DNA of 64,000 nucleotides from Syngnathus acus (Eukaryota > Chordata > Actinopteri > Syngnathiformes > Syngnathidae): contig NC_051092.1 of assembly GCF_901709675.1 (NCBI RefSeq), forward strand, positions 9,752,491 through 9,816,490. The letters are read 5' to 3'. Both the position numbers and the translations under genes were made by a program. Below are positions 13,415 through 25,118 of this stretch, piece by piece. Numbering within the stretch: position 1 is the stretch's first letter; the number at the start of each line of letters is the position of its first letter. The notes beneath the pieces are model-generated. The model made no database searches. It saw nothing but the letters and a program-made list of their open reading frames with translations, and was not told the origin of the DNA.

Positions 13415-13420
13415 TTATTT
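13415..13420 (-). promoter_or_regulatory. Likely uri1 polyadenylation signal
   Basis: AATAAA on the minus strand, about 320 bases downstream of the uri1 stop codon. It is the first canonical signal in that 3' UTR that I noticed. Confidence 0.5.
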
Positions 13421-13739
13421 TCCTTTTACATGAATCTTGTTATGTCTCAACATAAAGCTAGTCATAACCAAACGTTAACGCACATTCATTAAGCAGGTCA
13501 AGAGCAGGAGAAAGGTGAGCTATAACTGACACATGATTTATAATGTGTAGGCCAAAGAGGCAAAGCTTACAGTCCTACAAAACAACCCATACCAAAAAGA
13601 GAACCAAGGCAGACTCACCATTTAAAATGTTGGTTAATTATTATATTGACAGAAACCGTGTCCATTTCGAAGGGTAGATTGAATGCTGTTTAAAGTAAGT
13701 AAAGAAGTGTAAAAGATGCTTTGTATTGCAAATAAAAAA

Positions 13740-16700
13740 TCATTTCTGATGCATCCTGGCAGCTTTGAACTTGGACACCCGTTTTACAGGCTGCTGCGGA
13801 GCTTCCATGTCAGGCGCCACCTCCTCCAGTTTCCGCTCCATGATGGTTGGCAGCGCCGGAGGACCGATGGTAAGAAAGGGAACGGCCAACGGCATCGAGT
13901 CTTTTTCCACCACTGTACCCGAGAAGGCCTGAACAACAAAGACAAATAAAACATTGCAAATTGCCTGTTGATCTGCCTCGCAATTAACTCAAGTCAGTAC
14001 CAGCTATTTTCAGACCCTTTTTAGCCGAAATTTCAAAACAGTGTGTGGAGTCTGAAAAAACATTTGCCATTACGATAATGGAGGGCACCCTTGATAAGAC
14101 ATTCTAAACTGTCAGAGGTCACAGGACCCAAAAGGTATAAAGATCACAAATCAGTGAGCTAAAAACTTCTTCACCTCAAATTGTTCTGCAGGATGCGATG
14201 GTATTCTCTTGGAGCTGTCGTCCTCGGCAAGGCTGTCGCTGTTGTCGCTGGGTGTGCTCTCATCGTGGCTGAAACTACGGCCCATCATCCGACGCTCTTC
14301 CATGTCTGCTGCGCTGCTCTCGCTTGTGTCGCTGCACACGCTATTCTCGCGGCTACGTGATTTTAAAATGGACTTCTTGGGGATGGGCTCCCCGTCCTTC
14401 ACATCCACAAACAACCTGATGGGGAAATAATATATAAACTCAACATGTCCAGAAAAAATGGTACTAAATGTAGTTTCACAACACAGGCATGCTGGTTCCA
14501 CCTGTAGATGTCTGCAGGTGTTTGGATTTTGTGAACTTCGTGATGAGAGTGTCCGTTTTGGTGACCGTTTTTCTTTTTCCGCTTTGAATGTTCCTTTATT
14601 TCTTTCCGTTCGCTAAACTTCAGAGTGGTGTTTTTACTTGTGTTGATCCTCACCTAAAACAGAGCGGGATCTGGGTTTAGCCTGGGAACAAATTTCCAAA
14701 ACAACTTCCCAGTTATCACACTGACCTTTTTGGGCTCAACTGTGTGGGAGAAATAAATGGTTGGCAGATTGTGGTGCTCTTCGTCTTCTTTTACTTCTCC
14801 ACTCGAGGGCGCATTAACATGGTGTTTCAGACTAAGTCCATTCACCGGAGCAAGGGAGTCCGTCTCAATCTGCTCCTCCGAGGAAGAGGATGATGTGTCC
14901 TCCCCGCCAACGTCTGTATTATCGGACAAGCTAAAGAAACAAACTGTAATGAATGACCAGAAAAGAGCACACCATTGTTACGTGAAGCCACAGATGTGGT
15001 CATGTACCTCTCCCGCTCATTTTGTCGTTCCTCGAGTTGCTCAAGCTCATTCAATCGAGCCCACAGCTCCTCCTGTGTCATGAAACTCTTTGCGCTCCTG
15101 TTTTGTTGGGTGTCTTCCCCACTTCCTTCGTTCTCCTCTTCCAAATCCAACACGGTTTCCAGTTTAGGCTTGGAATTTGGTCTGTGAGCCACTCTACGCT
15201 TTCCTAAAAGTAAATGTTTTCATAATATCTTGACATTTAAAGATGATTGAATTTTGTGTGAAATTCATCAATGTGCTGGCAAAGATGATACCTTGTGTGA
15301 CAGTGGCCTCGTCCTTTCCAATCACCTCTCTGATGTCAACATAGTTCCCTTTTTCCTAAAATACAAGCAGGGTCTGTAAACGTATTGGCTTTCAGGGAAG
15401 TTTCTATACTGTGTTGATTTCAATATAAAGCAACGTACATTTACAATATTTTCCCAGTCCTTCACCATTCCTACTCTCGCTTCAAAGTTTGTCATTGTCT
15501 TGGACAGGCCACAAAGTTCATTCTTTACATCTGCAACAAAAGGTTAGTTAGAGATATTAAAATGGGCACACTGATGAAACGTCTAGCTGTGGGGTGAGGA
15601 GAATTAAACTAAACATTTTACAGAATGATTGAAATGCCTAAAATCCGCTGCAAGAGGAGGGCGGGGGCATTATGACACTAAACGGTACAAAATATCCTCT
15701 GGCCCGAATACCACTCCGGATCATTAAATCTTCACAACAATTAAGCCCTTTTACAAAACGCAAGCAGAGAGCCCTTGTTTCCATGGCAATGGGGAGCCCC
15801 TTCAGTGTGTGCATCAAGTGGAAGTGAGGAAAGGTCAAACAGAGAAGGCCTGACAAGTCCATCGCTGTCTGACACATTTCAGCTCGCGATGTTTGCATTA
15901 CAGCACTTAACTCTGTAATAGCGGGGCAGGAAGGGGCATAAGATTTGGTGATACATTTGGGGGGGGGGGGAACAGATGACTGAATGGCCTGTGGCAGGAC
16001 ATTTCTGCTTCACTAAACACTTAATATTCTCATCAAAGACTGTCACAAGAACCCCATCCTAATCATTCACATTATTATTCTCAATTTCACTATCCGCACA
16101 AAGTACACAAATGAAGAAGAGGGTGGAATGAATTGCAATTACAGCAAATACATACAGTAGTGAAAAATTCACATTACACAAAAAAATTATTTAAAATATA
16201 GCTGCGAGCAGCAATGCTCAGGCTCCTTGCATCCACTTCATTAGGATGATCCTTCAAAACCATCGTCAAACATTGACAGCATAATGTACACAAAAACTGT
16301 TGAGGGTTAATGTTTTCAGACTTTTCATTGGGGTGCTACAGAGTGTGTGTGTTCTTTTTAATATCAACTGGGGATTAAAGATTGGGAAGCACTGCCACAA
16401 ATAATTCCACTTGAATGAGGTTGCAGTAATGTCAGTCTTTTGGGCAACAGTGCTATTGTGATTGATATAACAGTGCCCTCTGCTGGGTACAAAGTTTTTG
16501 TTTTTTGTTTTTTAGACTAACGTGTGCCATGTTTTCTTTCACGGGGGGTGCTTAACAAGACTCACACTTCATCCTGTGGTCGACAATTTTCTCAGCTTGC
16601 TTGGCGGAGCACTTAGCGAACCAGTTGTCACCAAGCAGCACGGTGACCTCATTCGAGTGCACCAGCTTCCCAGGCATGAAGGCCATCGGGCCAAACGGCA

Positions 16701-19700
16701 CCTGCTCAGAACAGGGATGCAAAAAGTCAGCAGAAGTTGGGAGACATGATTGCAACCAAAACACAAAGCCAGATTTACATAAATGCATTAATTTGAGTGT
16801 CCCTCTTACGGGTGTATAGTATTCACAGATTCTAACACTCACCATGATGTCATAAGACAGTCTATCCGGAAGCGTTTTGAGGCGTTCTTTCAGGGCATCA
16901 TAATCACCTGACACCTTTTCCCTATAGATTCATGGACACAGAAGTAATGAGTGGCAAAAAAAAAAAAAAGTACCCACTTTGTTTTGGCTCAATTCAACAA
17001 CAATGCGAGGGGGAAAAAGACATTTTGTACCTTACTCATCTGGCCACATGAGGTCACTGTAATTCATTTGGATTTGTGGCTAATGAAAACAAGTTTTCTT
17101 GTCTAAGTATGATCGGCTGGCTGAACTGAGCCCACTAGCTATTTCCATTTTTCAAATAAATTAATATTCTTTTTTTAAATGTATTGATCTGACCAAACCA
17201 TTGGTTAAATATTTATGATGACATGAATTGTAATACAATTCGTAAATGAGATTAAATGATTTCAAGTCAAACTAATTAAATGACATTTTGCATCTTAACT
17301 TCCATTTTTTTAAACCATATCTACAAATGACCTGGCACATCTCTCCATTATAAATGTCGAATGTGGCCTTTTGGCACAAATGTTTGCCTACCACTGATCA
17401 AGCACAATTGTCTTATGTTGCGGAATTTGGCTACTTTCAGCAATCTGAAGAGAGCACAGAGTATGGCCTGAATTTTGCCAACAGAATCAATAAAGTATTT
17501 ATCTAACTAGCTACCTTACATTAATAACAACAACAATAAGGGGGAACAATTCAACAATTGTATGCATTGCAGATAATACAATTTATTTTCTTTTAATATA
17601 GATTTTCAACTACAGTTTTCCAGAACCGTTCAGCACCGCCCTACAGTGTCCAGTCACTTCAAACACATTAATTGTAATGAAATTAGACTGCAGTGAAGAC
17701 TCAATCAGTAATGGTTCACTCGCAGGTATTTTTACTTCATCTACCAGATTGTGGCTCCCCGTGCTTGACTAACACCTACTCCCTATCGTCTGGTCACATA
17801 AAGGAAAAATTTCAACATAAAGGAAAAATTTCAAGTCTGCAGGATATTATTCAGGACATCTGGATTCCATGAGTAAACTGCTTTGCAACAGCTTACTGAA
17901 CAGAGATGTAGTATATTGACTGCATATTTGTGATCACGCTGGTGTTCGCTAAATTAATACATAGAGTTTAGGACAGGTGGTAATACACCGGATTGTGTTA
18001 TTCCTTTAAGATTGTTCCTTACATTAAAAAAAAGAGAAGGACGATGACAGCCAATCACAGCTGCAGGAATTGGTGGCTGATTTAAAGCCTCCTAATACTG
18101 CAAAACTGCTCAATTCTATTAATTTCTTTTTTTCCCTCCTCTTTCAAATTCATTTATATTCATTGACATCTAGTACCTAAATAGACATTTTTGTTATGGA
18201 AATTTGCTTCAAAAGGGTTTTCCTTGTTTTAATCCAACTTTTCTGTAAATTTGTTTATTCAACTTTGCATTATGTTCTACGAGTGTCTAGTGTGTCAACA
18301 GCTCAACATTGCTATTAACTACCCTTATTTTTATGATACTCACCAATGCTGAATCCGACGTTCACAGTCTTTCACCACCTATTATTATTAGGAGAGAAAT
18401 TCATAACATATGATGATAAACAATTGTAAATGCAGAATTGAAAATACATTTCTGGAAAATTACCACTTTTTACTTGTTGACTGATAATGTGGAACAACTG
18501 TCAATTCATACACTGTGAAATGTAATCATTAATTCATTCTATATTGATTCATGCTGAAAGTTGACCTGCTACTGGTATCCACAGCCGGAATGTGGTTGGG
18601 GAAAAAAAAATGTTTCATAAATACAGTTACTGCCTCAACATAGGGTGCACCTTAAAATCCAGCAAAAGATGAGTCTATAGTGTATCTTCACAAAGAATGA
18701 CCCAGGAAGAGGTCTTCAATTGCAGATTTAAGAGGTGTGGAACTATTAAATGATCATTCTTTTGGTCTTCTTCAAATTCCTGTTTCACACAAAAGACAAT
18801 CATACTAATTTTTGAAGGGAACATGGAGACACTCATTCACACTCACATTCTCAACTATTAGATCCCTTCATTTTAGAACTCCAGATTAAAAAAAAAAAAA
18901 AAAAAAAAAAGCGTCAGAACTGGGGGGAAGACACGGACCGAGCTGCATGATCGACAATCGTTCAATCCATCAAAATTAACGCAAATACGCGTCTTTATGA
19001 TGCACTGTAAATACACTCTTTTTTGCTCTTGATTCCCTGTCGGCATAACTGCTATAATAACGCCTTTTATAATTTGTCATTCAGCAGCGTTATGACCACA
19101 AACAAACACACAAAGGAAAAAGGCAAATAACAGCCGCTGAAATCGTCATTTAGGTGATAATTATACTGATGACCCAAGACAAACAAATTGCGCCATTATG
19201 AAATTATCGTGCACGTCAACGCCAATACTAGTAGGCGTGGAAAATAGTTTGCACTCCCAGAGCAGGGGCGTTTGCATGCTTAAGAGTTGCACGCTACGTT
19301 AGCTGACTTAGCTAGTTAGCTGACTCGTTCACTTTTGTTTACCCACAGCAAACACGTAAAAGTGAAACTGGCAGCCTTGTTTCAACTTGATTAATTTCAC
19401 GTCAGGTTTAAATGAAACGAAACAGGACTCTTATTCATTTGCTTTTTGGGCAAAATGACTGACAAGTGAGTTCAAGTGGCATGTTATGGGAAGGTTCTAG
19501 AAAATGGAACGTCATTGGTACAAATCTGACGTGACATGACGGTGTGGTAACTGGTTTAGCAAGTCGTCTATTTATCTTGCACAAAGGAACGAAAGCTCAT
19601 GCAATCGTGGGAAAACCCCCGTCTGGTTCACCGCATGGTCAGCTAGTGGGACTTTGCTCGCCTTTAATATTCGCTTTATGTGCTTAACCATTATTACGTA

Positions 19701-19756
19701 CAAGTTACCTTTTCGTGTTCCTCTCGGAGCCTGGTCACTCCGCCGGGGTCCTCCAT
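13740..19756 (-). CDS. uri1: Unconventional prefoldin RPB5 interactor 1 (URI)
   Basis: Eleven coding exons on the minus strand: 19756-19709, 18378-18344, 16921-16843, 16701-16566, 15530-15439, 15355-15292, 15203-15008, 14930-14726, 14653-14502, 14415-14175, 13928-13740. All introns are GT-AG. The joined length is 1437 bases, 478 residues, against about 535 in human. URI is the alpha-type subunit of the R2TP-associated prefoldin-like complex. It binds RPB5 of RNA polymerases and the phosphatase PP1. Visible parts are the N-terminal prefoldin helix (ERRIQHW, DALKERL), the prefoldin core MVPFGPMAFMPGKLVHSNEV at 54-73, acidic serine-rich linkers at about 180-250, the conserved TIYFSHTVEPKK at about 274-285, the PP1-docking type motif SILK at 351-354 followed by SRSRENSVCSDTSESSA, and the conserved C-terminus KRVSKFKAAR. 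The 35-bp exon 2 is easily missed. The donor of exon 5 could instead be 6 bases earlier (GTAAAT). Confidence 0.95.
16195..16500. repeat. Possible dispersed fish repeat in uri1 intron 4
   Basis: Starts with TAGCTGCGAGCAGCAATGC and later has GGGGTGCTACAGAG. I recall similar phrases from abundant fish interspersed repeats, but I cannot name the family. It has no coding content. Confidence 0.35.
17797..17834. repeat. Perfect 19-bp tandem duplication in a uri1 intron
   Basis: The unit CATAAAGGAAAAATTTCAA occurs twice back to back with no mismatch, in uri1 intron 2. It looks like a recent slippage duplication. Confidence 0.9.
18888..18910. repeat. A23 homopolymer
   Basis: A run of 23 A on the plus strand within uri1 intron 1. 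It may be a retroposon tail, but no body is recognisable next to it. Confidence 0.85.
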
Positions 19757-21275
19757 GTTGATTTTTCTCGTTTCGACCTTTATCATCCCAAGGGCACAAG
19801 CTTTTTTTGGGGGGGATACTTTTGGTGAGCCAGAAACAAAGCTCAGGGGTTGTTTTGAGTCCTAAAGAAATGTTTATGAATGCAGCAGGAGCTTCTCCTC
19901 GGACCCACTTTAGTTGAAGTCATCAACGTGACAGCGGCGATTATCCACACTTTCGGAAGTAATAACATCTCACACTCTCATTTCAGGATCCCCGCATCAT
20001 TCCCCTTAAAAAGAAAAGGTTTTGAGACGATGTCCAGCGGAAATATTTCCTCTTCGACGTCTGCACCACGAGCTACAGAATGACACTGACTGGCGCTGTA
20101 GTTAAAGCAAAACATCCTGTTTTATTTGCGAGCTCCTTTCACAATAAATTATATTTTAAAGAACTGGAGGGGGAAAAAATGACTCCGACGAATTCTTCAC
20201 CCAAAATAATATCTGAGACAAACACACAATGGAGTTCCAATTGGTTAAAATGATTTTACTAGCACTATACCGTGTTGTAAAATTTGAGGTTGTAGTCATG
20301 CTTTTGTTTTGAAAGAAATGTATTTCCTGTCAACTCGTGTAATTTAGCACACTATACATTATCAGTGCGTTGAGGGTAGCGTGCGCTTCGACGTAAACGT
20401 AAACAAGATTCTCACCTCGCGTAAGTGTCGGTTATTTTAAAATAATTTTAAAATAATTAACACACATCATTACATAATAATAGAGAATGAACTACTGAAG
20501 GAATCAAGTCTGAATTCCTGTTGTTGGTTGGTCTTTATTTGCATCAGCTTCCACGACCTCGCGAGTAAATAGTAAAGTTTGATGTTGTGTAGGGCAATGT
20601 AGGGCTAATAAAGACTTCTTTAGGAATAAATAGAATTTAAAAGACATGTTTTGCTATAGTAGTATGCACGATTTTATTATTTATGTCATAAATGACCAAC
20701 ACCGGTTTTTTAAAAAAGAGATGGAATACCCATCACGACGCGTATGGTTCTCTCAGCATCCACGCCACGTGATTATCCACTTCCGTCTCTCTTCCTGTGT
20801 TGACACACGAAGTCAAACGTCAAGGCTGCTGTACGGGACATTTAATTTTAAATAAATAACACGTATTTAACCGGTATTAATGAACTCCTAACAATCAAGG
20901 TACGGTAACCTACCGGTATGTATGGTTATTGCCTCTTATAAGAGGAAATTAATGTTCTTCACACGGTTTGTTATAGTCATGTAATGTTTTGTTTCCAATC
21001 AACTATATAGTATCTGGGTTTCTTTTTCTCTCTGTCATCTTTTTGTCTGTCTGCACGTCTAAAACGTCTCGGTCTAATAGCATATTCCAATAATCAAGAA
21101 GGTGCAATAATTCCCAGAAATTTGATGCAAATTTTTAATCCCTACCTTTTATGATCAGTGAATATAAATGTAATGTTGTGAAGCTAAATGGCATTAGGTA
21201 CTTAAATACATTTTGAAAATTGTTTCAAAAATAAATTTAACTAAACGGTGTTCTGTAATTTCCATAATGCAGAGA
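19757..21275. promoter_or_regulatory. Divergent uri1/c19orf12 upstream region
   Basis: This holds the 5' ends of two divergently oriented genes. The uri1 start has a good context (CAACATGG). On the c19orf12 side, 20730-20800 has a palindromic E-box CACGTG at 20766-20771 and an ETS-like ACTTCCG just after it, which suits a housekeeping promoter. A non-coding first exon of c19orf12 probably starts near there. In human, CCNE1 lies between these two genes; no cyclin-like exon is present here. Confidence 0.4.
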
Positions 21276-21796
21276 ATGTGTCATCGGCTTGAAGATATTA
21301 TGAAGCTGTGCTGTGAGTTATCTGCTGATAAGCAGATCCAGACCACAGTCAAGTGTTCAGGAAAAGGGGCAGCAGCAGCTGGAAGCCTGGCCTTTGCCGG
21401 AGGCTTGGTCGGGGGTCCTCTTGGTATTGCAGTTGGTATGTAACACACTATTACTTATATAAATTAGTAATGGTTAATGATTCAAAATATACACATGCAG
21501 TACAACATTTTGAACCTTGGCTCTCTCCAGGCAGTACTATTGGAGGCCTTCTTGGCTGTTGGCTGACCAGCGGTCAGTTCAAACCTCTTCCTCAGGTCAT
21601 TATGGAGCTCAGTTCTCATCAGCAGCAGAAACTATACGAGGATCTGGTTGCCATCCTCGGGGACATTCAATGGACCGATGTGGCACAGCTAACTACTCTT
21701 GTCTTAAGCAATTCTACTCTGAAGCAGCAGCTCACAGCTGCCCTCCTTGGCTTTGTTACGAAGGAGCTCCAAGCAAACGTGCACTATGTTGATTAG
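21276..21796 (+). CDS. c19orf12: C19orf12 homologue, glycine-zipper membrane protein
   Basis: Two coding exons, 21276-21435 and 21531-21796, with a 95-bp GT-AG intron in phase 1. They give 141 residues, the length of the shorter human isoform. The human protein localises to mitochondria, ER and their contact sites, and its loss causes the iron-accumulation disorder MPAN. Residues about 30-68 are a glycine/alanine-rich membrane hairpin ([26 protein letters not shown]), followed by the family signatures [14 protein letters not shown]-like QWTDVAQLT, and FVTKELQA near the end. I chose the ATG at 21276, four bases after the acceptor TAATGCAG (ends 21272), because it aligns with the start of the human 141-residue form. 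Another ATG (21267) lies across that acceptor and would be used only if this exon is not spliced there. Confidence 0.95.
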
Positions 21797-22242
21797 TATG
21801 GATAAGTCCGCAGGCTCCACACCCTAACTGCTTGATAAGGACATGATTTTTTGTGTGTGCACGTCCAAAGACTGCTGAATGGTATCCACAAACTGCCGAA
21901 AACACTGATAACACATTTAAGTGTTGTAAATTGTGCCATTGCCTTCATTTATTTATTTGATTTTGAAGCCAGCACATCACTAGCCAACACCAAAGTCATC
22001 CTTTTGTGAAGTTAGGTTTTGTATCTGTTTATTGGGTATCCTTTACCTGGGAATACAAATATGTTTAATGACATTTCTAACATAATTTTTACATATTTTT
22101 CATATTTTGTGTCATTGGCAGCCAGTCTACCATTCAACTAATAATGCACTTCTATTACCATTGACCAGTGTAGGGATAATTTTGGTCTCAACGATCATGT
22201 TTATTATGAATCATTTGACTACTATTAGTGAACTTGCATTTA

Positions 22243-22248
22243 AATAAA
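22243..22248 (+). promoter_or_regulatory. Likely c19orf12 polyadenylation signal
   Basis: AATAAA about 450 bases after the stop codon. Further signals lie at about 22425 and 22561. Confidence 0.55.
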
Positions 22249-23528
22249 GGGTGATATATTTATTTGTCAAACTGCACAATGTGACTTACCAGTAGGTTGA
22301 ATTGAATTACAAAAGGAAGGGGGAAAAAAATCCTGCAGCAGTGGCATTTGTTTTGTGAATGTTCTCAATGATCATGCACACTAAAACTTGGGTTGATATT
22401 CTTTTAAAGTCTGGAAAGGCATGTAAATAAAATGATGCACAAATGATCATTCTCCAAGACTGCTATGAATATAGAACCACCATTTCATTTCCATTCAAAT
22501 TGTTTTTGGTTTTGCAGGTTTGATATATCCATCTCATGGAAACTAAACTTTTAATAACACAATAAAACCTTCCTCAGCTGAAAAATCTATATTTTCCACT
22601 TTTCGATTAGATAGCATGGCCCGTAACAATTTAGCATCTCATTCACATTAACCATTATGCATTCTCCGGTGTTGCTAAATGAGGTAACACAAATTATTAA
22701 GATTGGCTCTCAATACGATGCAGTGGAGTTATACACCAATGTAAACTACAAATTCAACTCAGTGTTAAATAGCTCTATTGAATAATGCAATTTAAAATCG
22801 AGCATATGAGGCGAATCTTTTTTTGTAACATCTCATCAGTCTGCAAGTCATTGGCTTTTCTTGTAATACAAAAGCAGGTTCATAATTTAGTCACTTGTTT
22901 CTGATTGGAAATAAAACTCATTAATTTTTGTCTGCTTACCTTTAGTAATCCGTTGCAGTGGTGGGTAGTGAGGGCCTACAAGGTCTTTTTCGCTGGCTTC
23001 GACACTACCACAAACACCAACCCACATTTACAACCTAAAGTCCCAAATATTAACATTCGTTATATAATTGTATTATGAACAGTTTTTTCTTTTTATTTTG
23101 AAAAACTTTCTTACTGCTCTGCCTCTAATTGTTAATCAGTACTATGACCAAGGCCTTTCAGAATCAGTAGTGATGGTTAATGTAAGTTTGTGCTTTTTTC
23201 CCCAATTTGATGTTCACTTCCTTAAGCGTGCCAGCCCTCATATTTAATGTCCACTTGATTGGTTTGGAAAAGCAAAAATTGTGAAACCAACTTAGACAGC
23301 AAATCCCACTTAGTGTCTCCGATGCATTTTGTTTCTTTTTAAATAGTGTTGAAGAGTTTTTTTTTTTTGTGGTGATAGTCCAGGTGTTTGTGGTGAGTTA
23401 AGTAAGTTAAGTCTGGCTCAGGGTTAGCATGACCCCCACCCCATCTGTTGAAACTAAACATAGTGATAAATGAGAATTTACAATGAGAATAAAAATAAAA
23501 CCTGCAACAATACCATAGGAAACTGGAA
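22249..23528. other. Intergenic region between convergent c19orf12 and uqcrfs1
   Basis: AT-rich tail-to-tail interval. No exon or RNA gene found. A segment at about 22960-23050 (GCAGTGGTGGGTAGTGAGGG) looks repeat-like but I cannot assign it. Confidence 0.5.
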
Positions 23529-23534
23529 TTTATT
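23529..23534 (-). promoter_or_regulatory. uqcrfs1 polyadenylation signal
   Basis: AATAAA on the minus strand, about 90 bases after the uqcrfs1 stop, giving a compact 3' UTR. Confidence 0.7.
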
Positions 23535-23622
23535 GATAATTGCCACCTCCACCTTGTACAAGAGTCATATTTCGAACATATACTACAGTAGGGGGTAAGC
23601 TGGTATAATAGTGCTCTAATAT

Positions 23623-24691
23623 TTATCCCACCACAACGGTGTCATCATCTGGGAACTCATAGTAGGGAACCTCTAGGTTAAGAGGAGCCGGCCCCTTTCT
23701 AATTCTTCCTGAAGCGTCGTAGTGGGATCCGTGGCAAGGGCAGTAGTAGCCGCCGAAGTCACCCGCATTAGCAATAGGCACACATCCCAGGTGGGTGCAC
23801 ACACCAAGGACGATCATCCATTTGGGGTTGAGCACTCTATCCTTGTCGTGCTGAGGATCGCGGAGCTCTCCAAGATTCACAGCCTCCTCGGCGACAATTT
23901 CCTTCTCGGTGCGATGGCGGACAAACAGGGGTTTCCCTCGCCACTTGAAGGTCATGTTTTTGCCCTCTGGAATCTCAGTCAGCTTGATCTCAATCTGGGA
24001 CAGGGCCAGGACGTCAGCCGAGGCACTCATAGACGAGACAAACTGGTGGACAGCTGTTTTGGCTGCGTAGATGCCAACTACAGTGGTGGCCCCTGTCAAC
24101 AAGTAGGAGAAGGCCCTCCTTCCCTCGCTGCTGTCTTGAGAGGACTTGTTTGGGTCGATGACTTCAGGGCGGCGGTAATCTGTAAAATCTGGGATTTTGA
24201 TGTCTGTATGGGCGAGTCGGATTCCTCCAGGAGCTATAATCAGATAATATAAATGGTCATATCCAGACACAGTTCAAGACAACGCACACCCAAATATCTA
24301 TTTTTTTTTTTATTGAAAAAGCAGCTGGATAAATATTAAAACTAGTGGAGTCCTAAAAACAAAAAAACAATCTTTGACGTACAGACGTGTACATATGTCC
24401 TACGACGAACGATCTATGAAGAATGCTTTAAATCCACGGAGAACATGACAGGTGACATGACACATGAGCAAGTTACAATTAAAATTATTACAGTTCGTCT
24501 TTGTGGTTAGATTCGGGTTGTTGAACAGGTAAGCTGCAGCTGACGTTAGACGAAGAAAGGCCCGGTGAACGTATCTTACCCGTAGCAGGAACCAACTCCT
24601 TAGCTCCAGGTAACACCACACATTTGGCTGTTTGCTGTGTTCCGCGCAACACTGGGGCAAGAGCCCCAAAACGACCAGCAAATGTCATCAT
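23623..24691 (-). CDS. uqcrfs1: Cytochrome b-c1 complex Rieske iron-sulfur subunit
   Basis: Two exons on the minus strand, 24691-24580 and 24233-23623, joined in phase 1 across a 346-bp GT-AG intron; 240 residues. This is the 2Fe-2S subunit of mitochondrial complex III, which carries electrons from ubiquinol to cytochrome c1. Residues 1-44 are a targeting presequence rich in Ala, Lys and Arg. The mature part starts at AHTDIKIP (45), matching bovine SHTDIKVP. A membrane anchor and hinge follow ([17 protein letters not shown], then [11 protein letters not shown]). Cluster ligands are C183, H185, C202 and H205, with the disulfide pair C188 and C204 (CTHLGC and CPCHGSHYD boxes). The mature part has the family's 196 residues, but the presequence is about 34 residues shorter than in human. 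Head to head with rxylt1. A second in-frame ATG (residue 2) could also start. Confidence 0.96.
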
Positions 24692-25118
24692 TTTCGCTCG
24701 ATAGAACAATTGTTCACCCCGTACTGGGGACACGACCTTGCGTGAAGAAATCTTACGCGTGTCTCCGTATTCCGACACGTCGGAAACACTTTCTTGCTGG
24801 AAGGTTCCGCCTTGAATTGTGACCGTCCTACACTGATTCTTTTTTCAATGCCTAAGTCAAAACTATGGTAAATTCCTATTTCCAAGAACAAAAAAAATCA
24901 CAAATTTCCAAGATCAAAAGAATAAATGTTTTCACATTTGACTTAAATCTAGTAGAAATAGATATCGCTTCATTATCATACAGCTGTTTAAATGTCATTT
25001 TTAAACAGGCATATCTTCAAGGCAACTTCCCCGTGATGTAAACAAGGGTCCTCTCATCCCCCAAAGAAATGGAGAAGGTTCATAATGGTAACATGAGCGA
25101 TCATAGAAAAAGAGAAAA
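24692..25118. promoter_or_regulatory. Shared head-to-head promoter region of uqcrfs1 and rxylt1
   Basis: Only 427 bp separate the two divergent start codons, so the interval must hold both 5' UTRs and both promoters unless further upstream exons exist. No TATA box is obvious at a sensible place. Two short upstream ORFs precede the rxylt1 start: 25085-25096, and 25093-25122, whose TGA overlaps the rxylt1 ATG. Confidence 0.6.

Noticed and set aside
14842-15192. Single 116-codon minus frame as one uri1 exon
   Set aside because: Alignment to the family and splice sites show two exons (15203-15008 and 14930-14726); the frame reads through the intron.
23722-24252. 176-codon plus-strand frame opposite uqcrfs1
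   Set aside because: Antisense shadow of a highly conserved Rieske exon; no protein family features.
24488-24579. Extension of uqcrfs1 exon 1 past 24580 to restore a longer presequence
   Set aside because: The open frame continues about 30 codons, but no GT site there keeps the phase needed by exon 2, while GTAAGATA at 24579 does.
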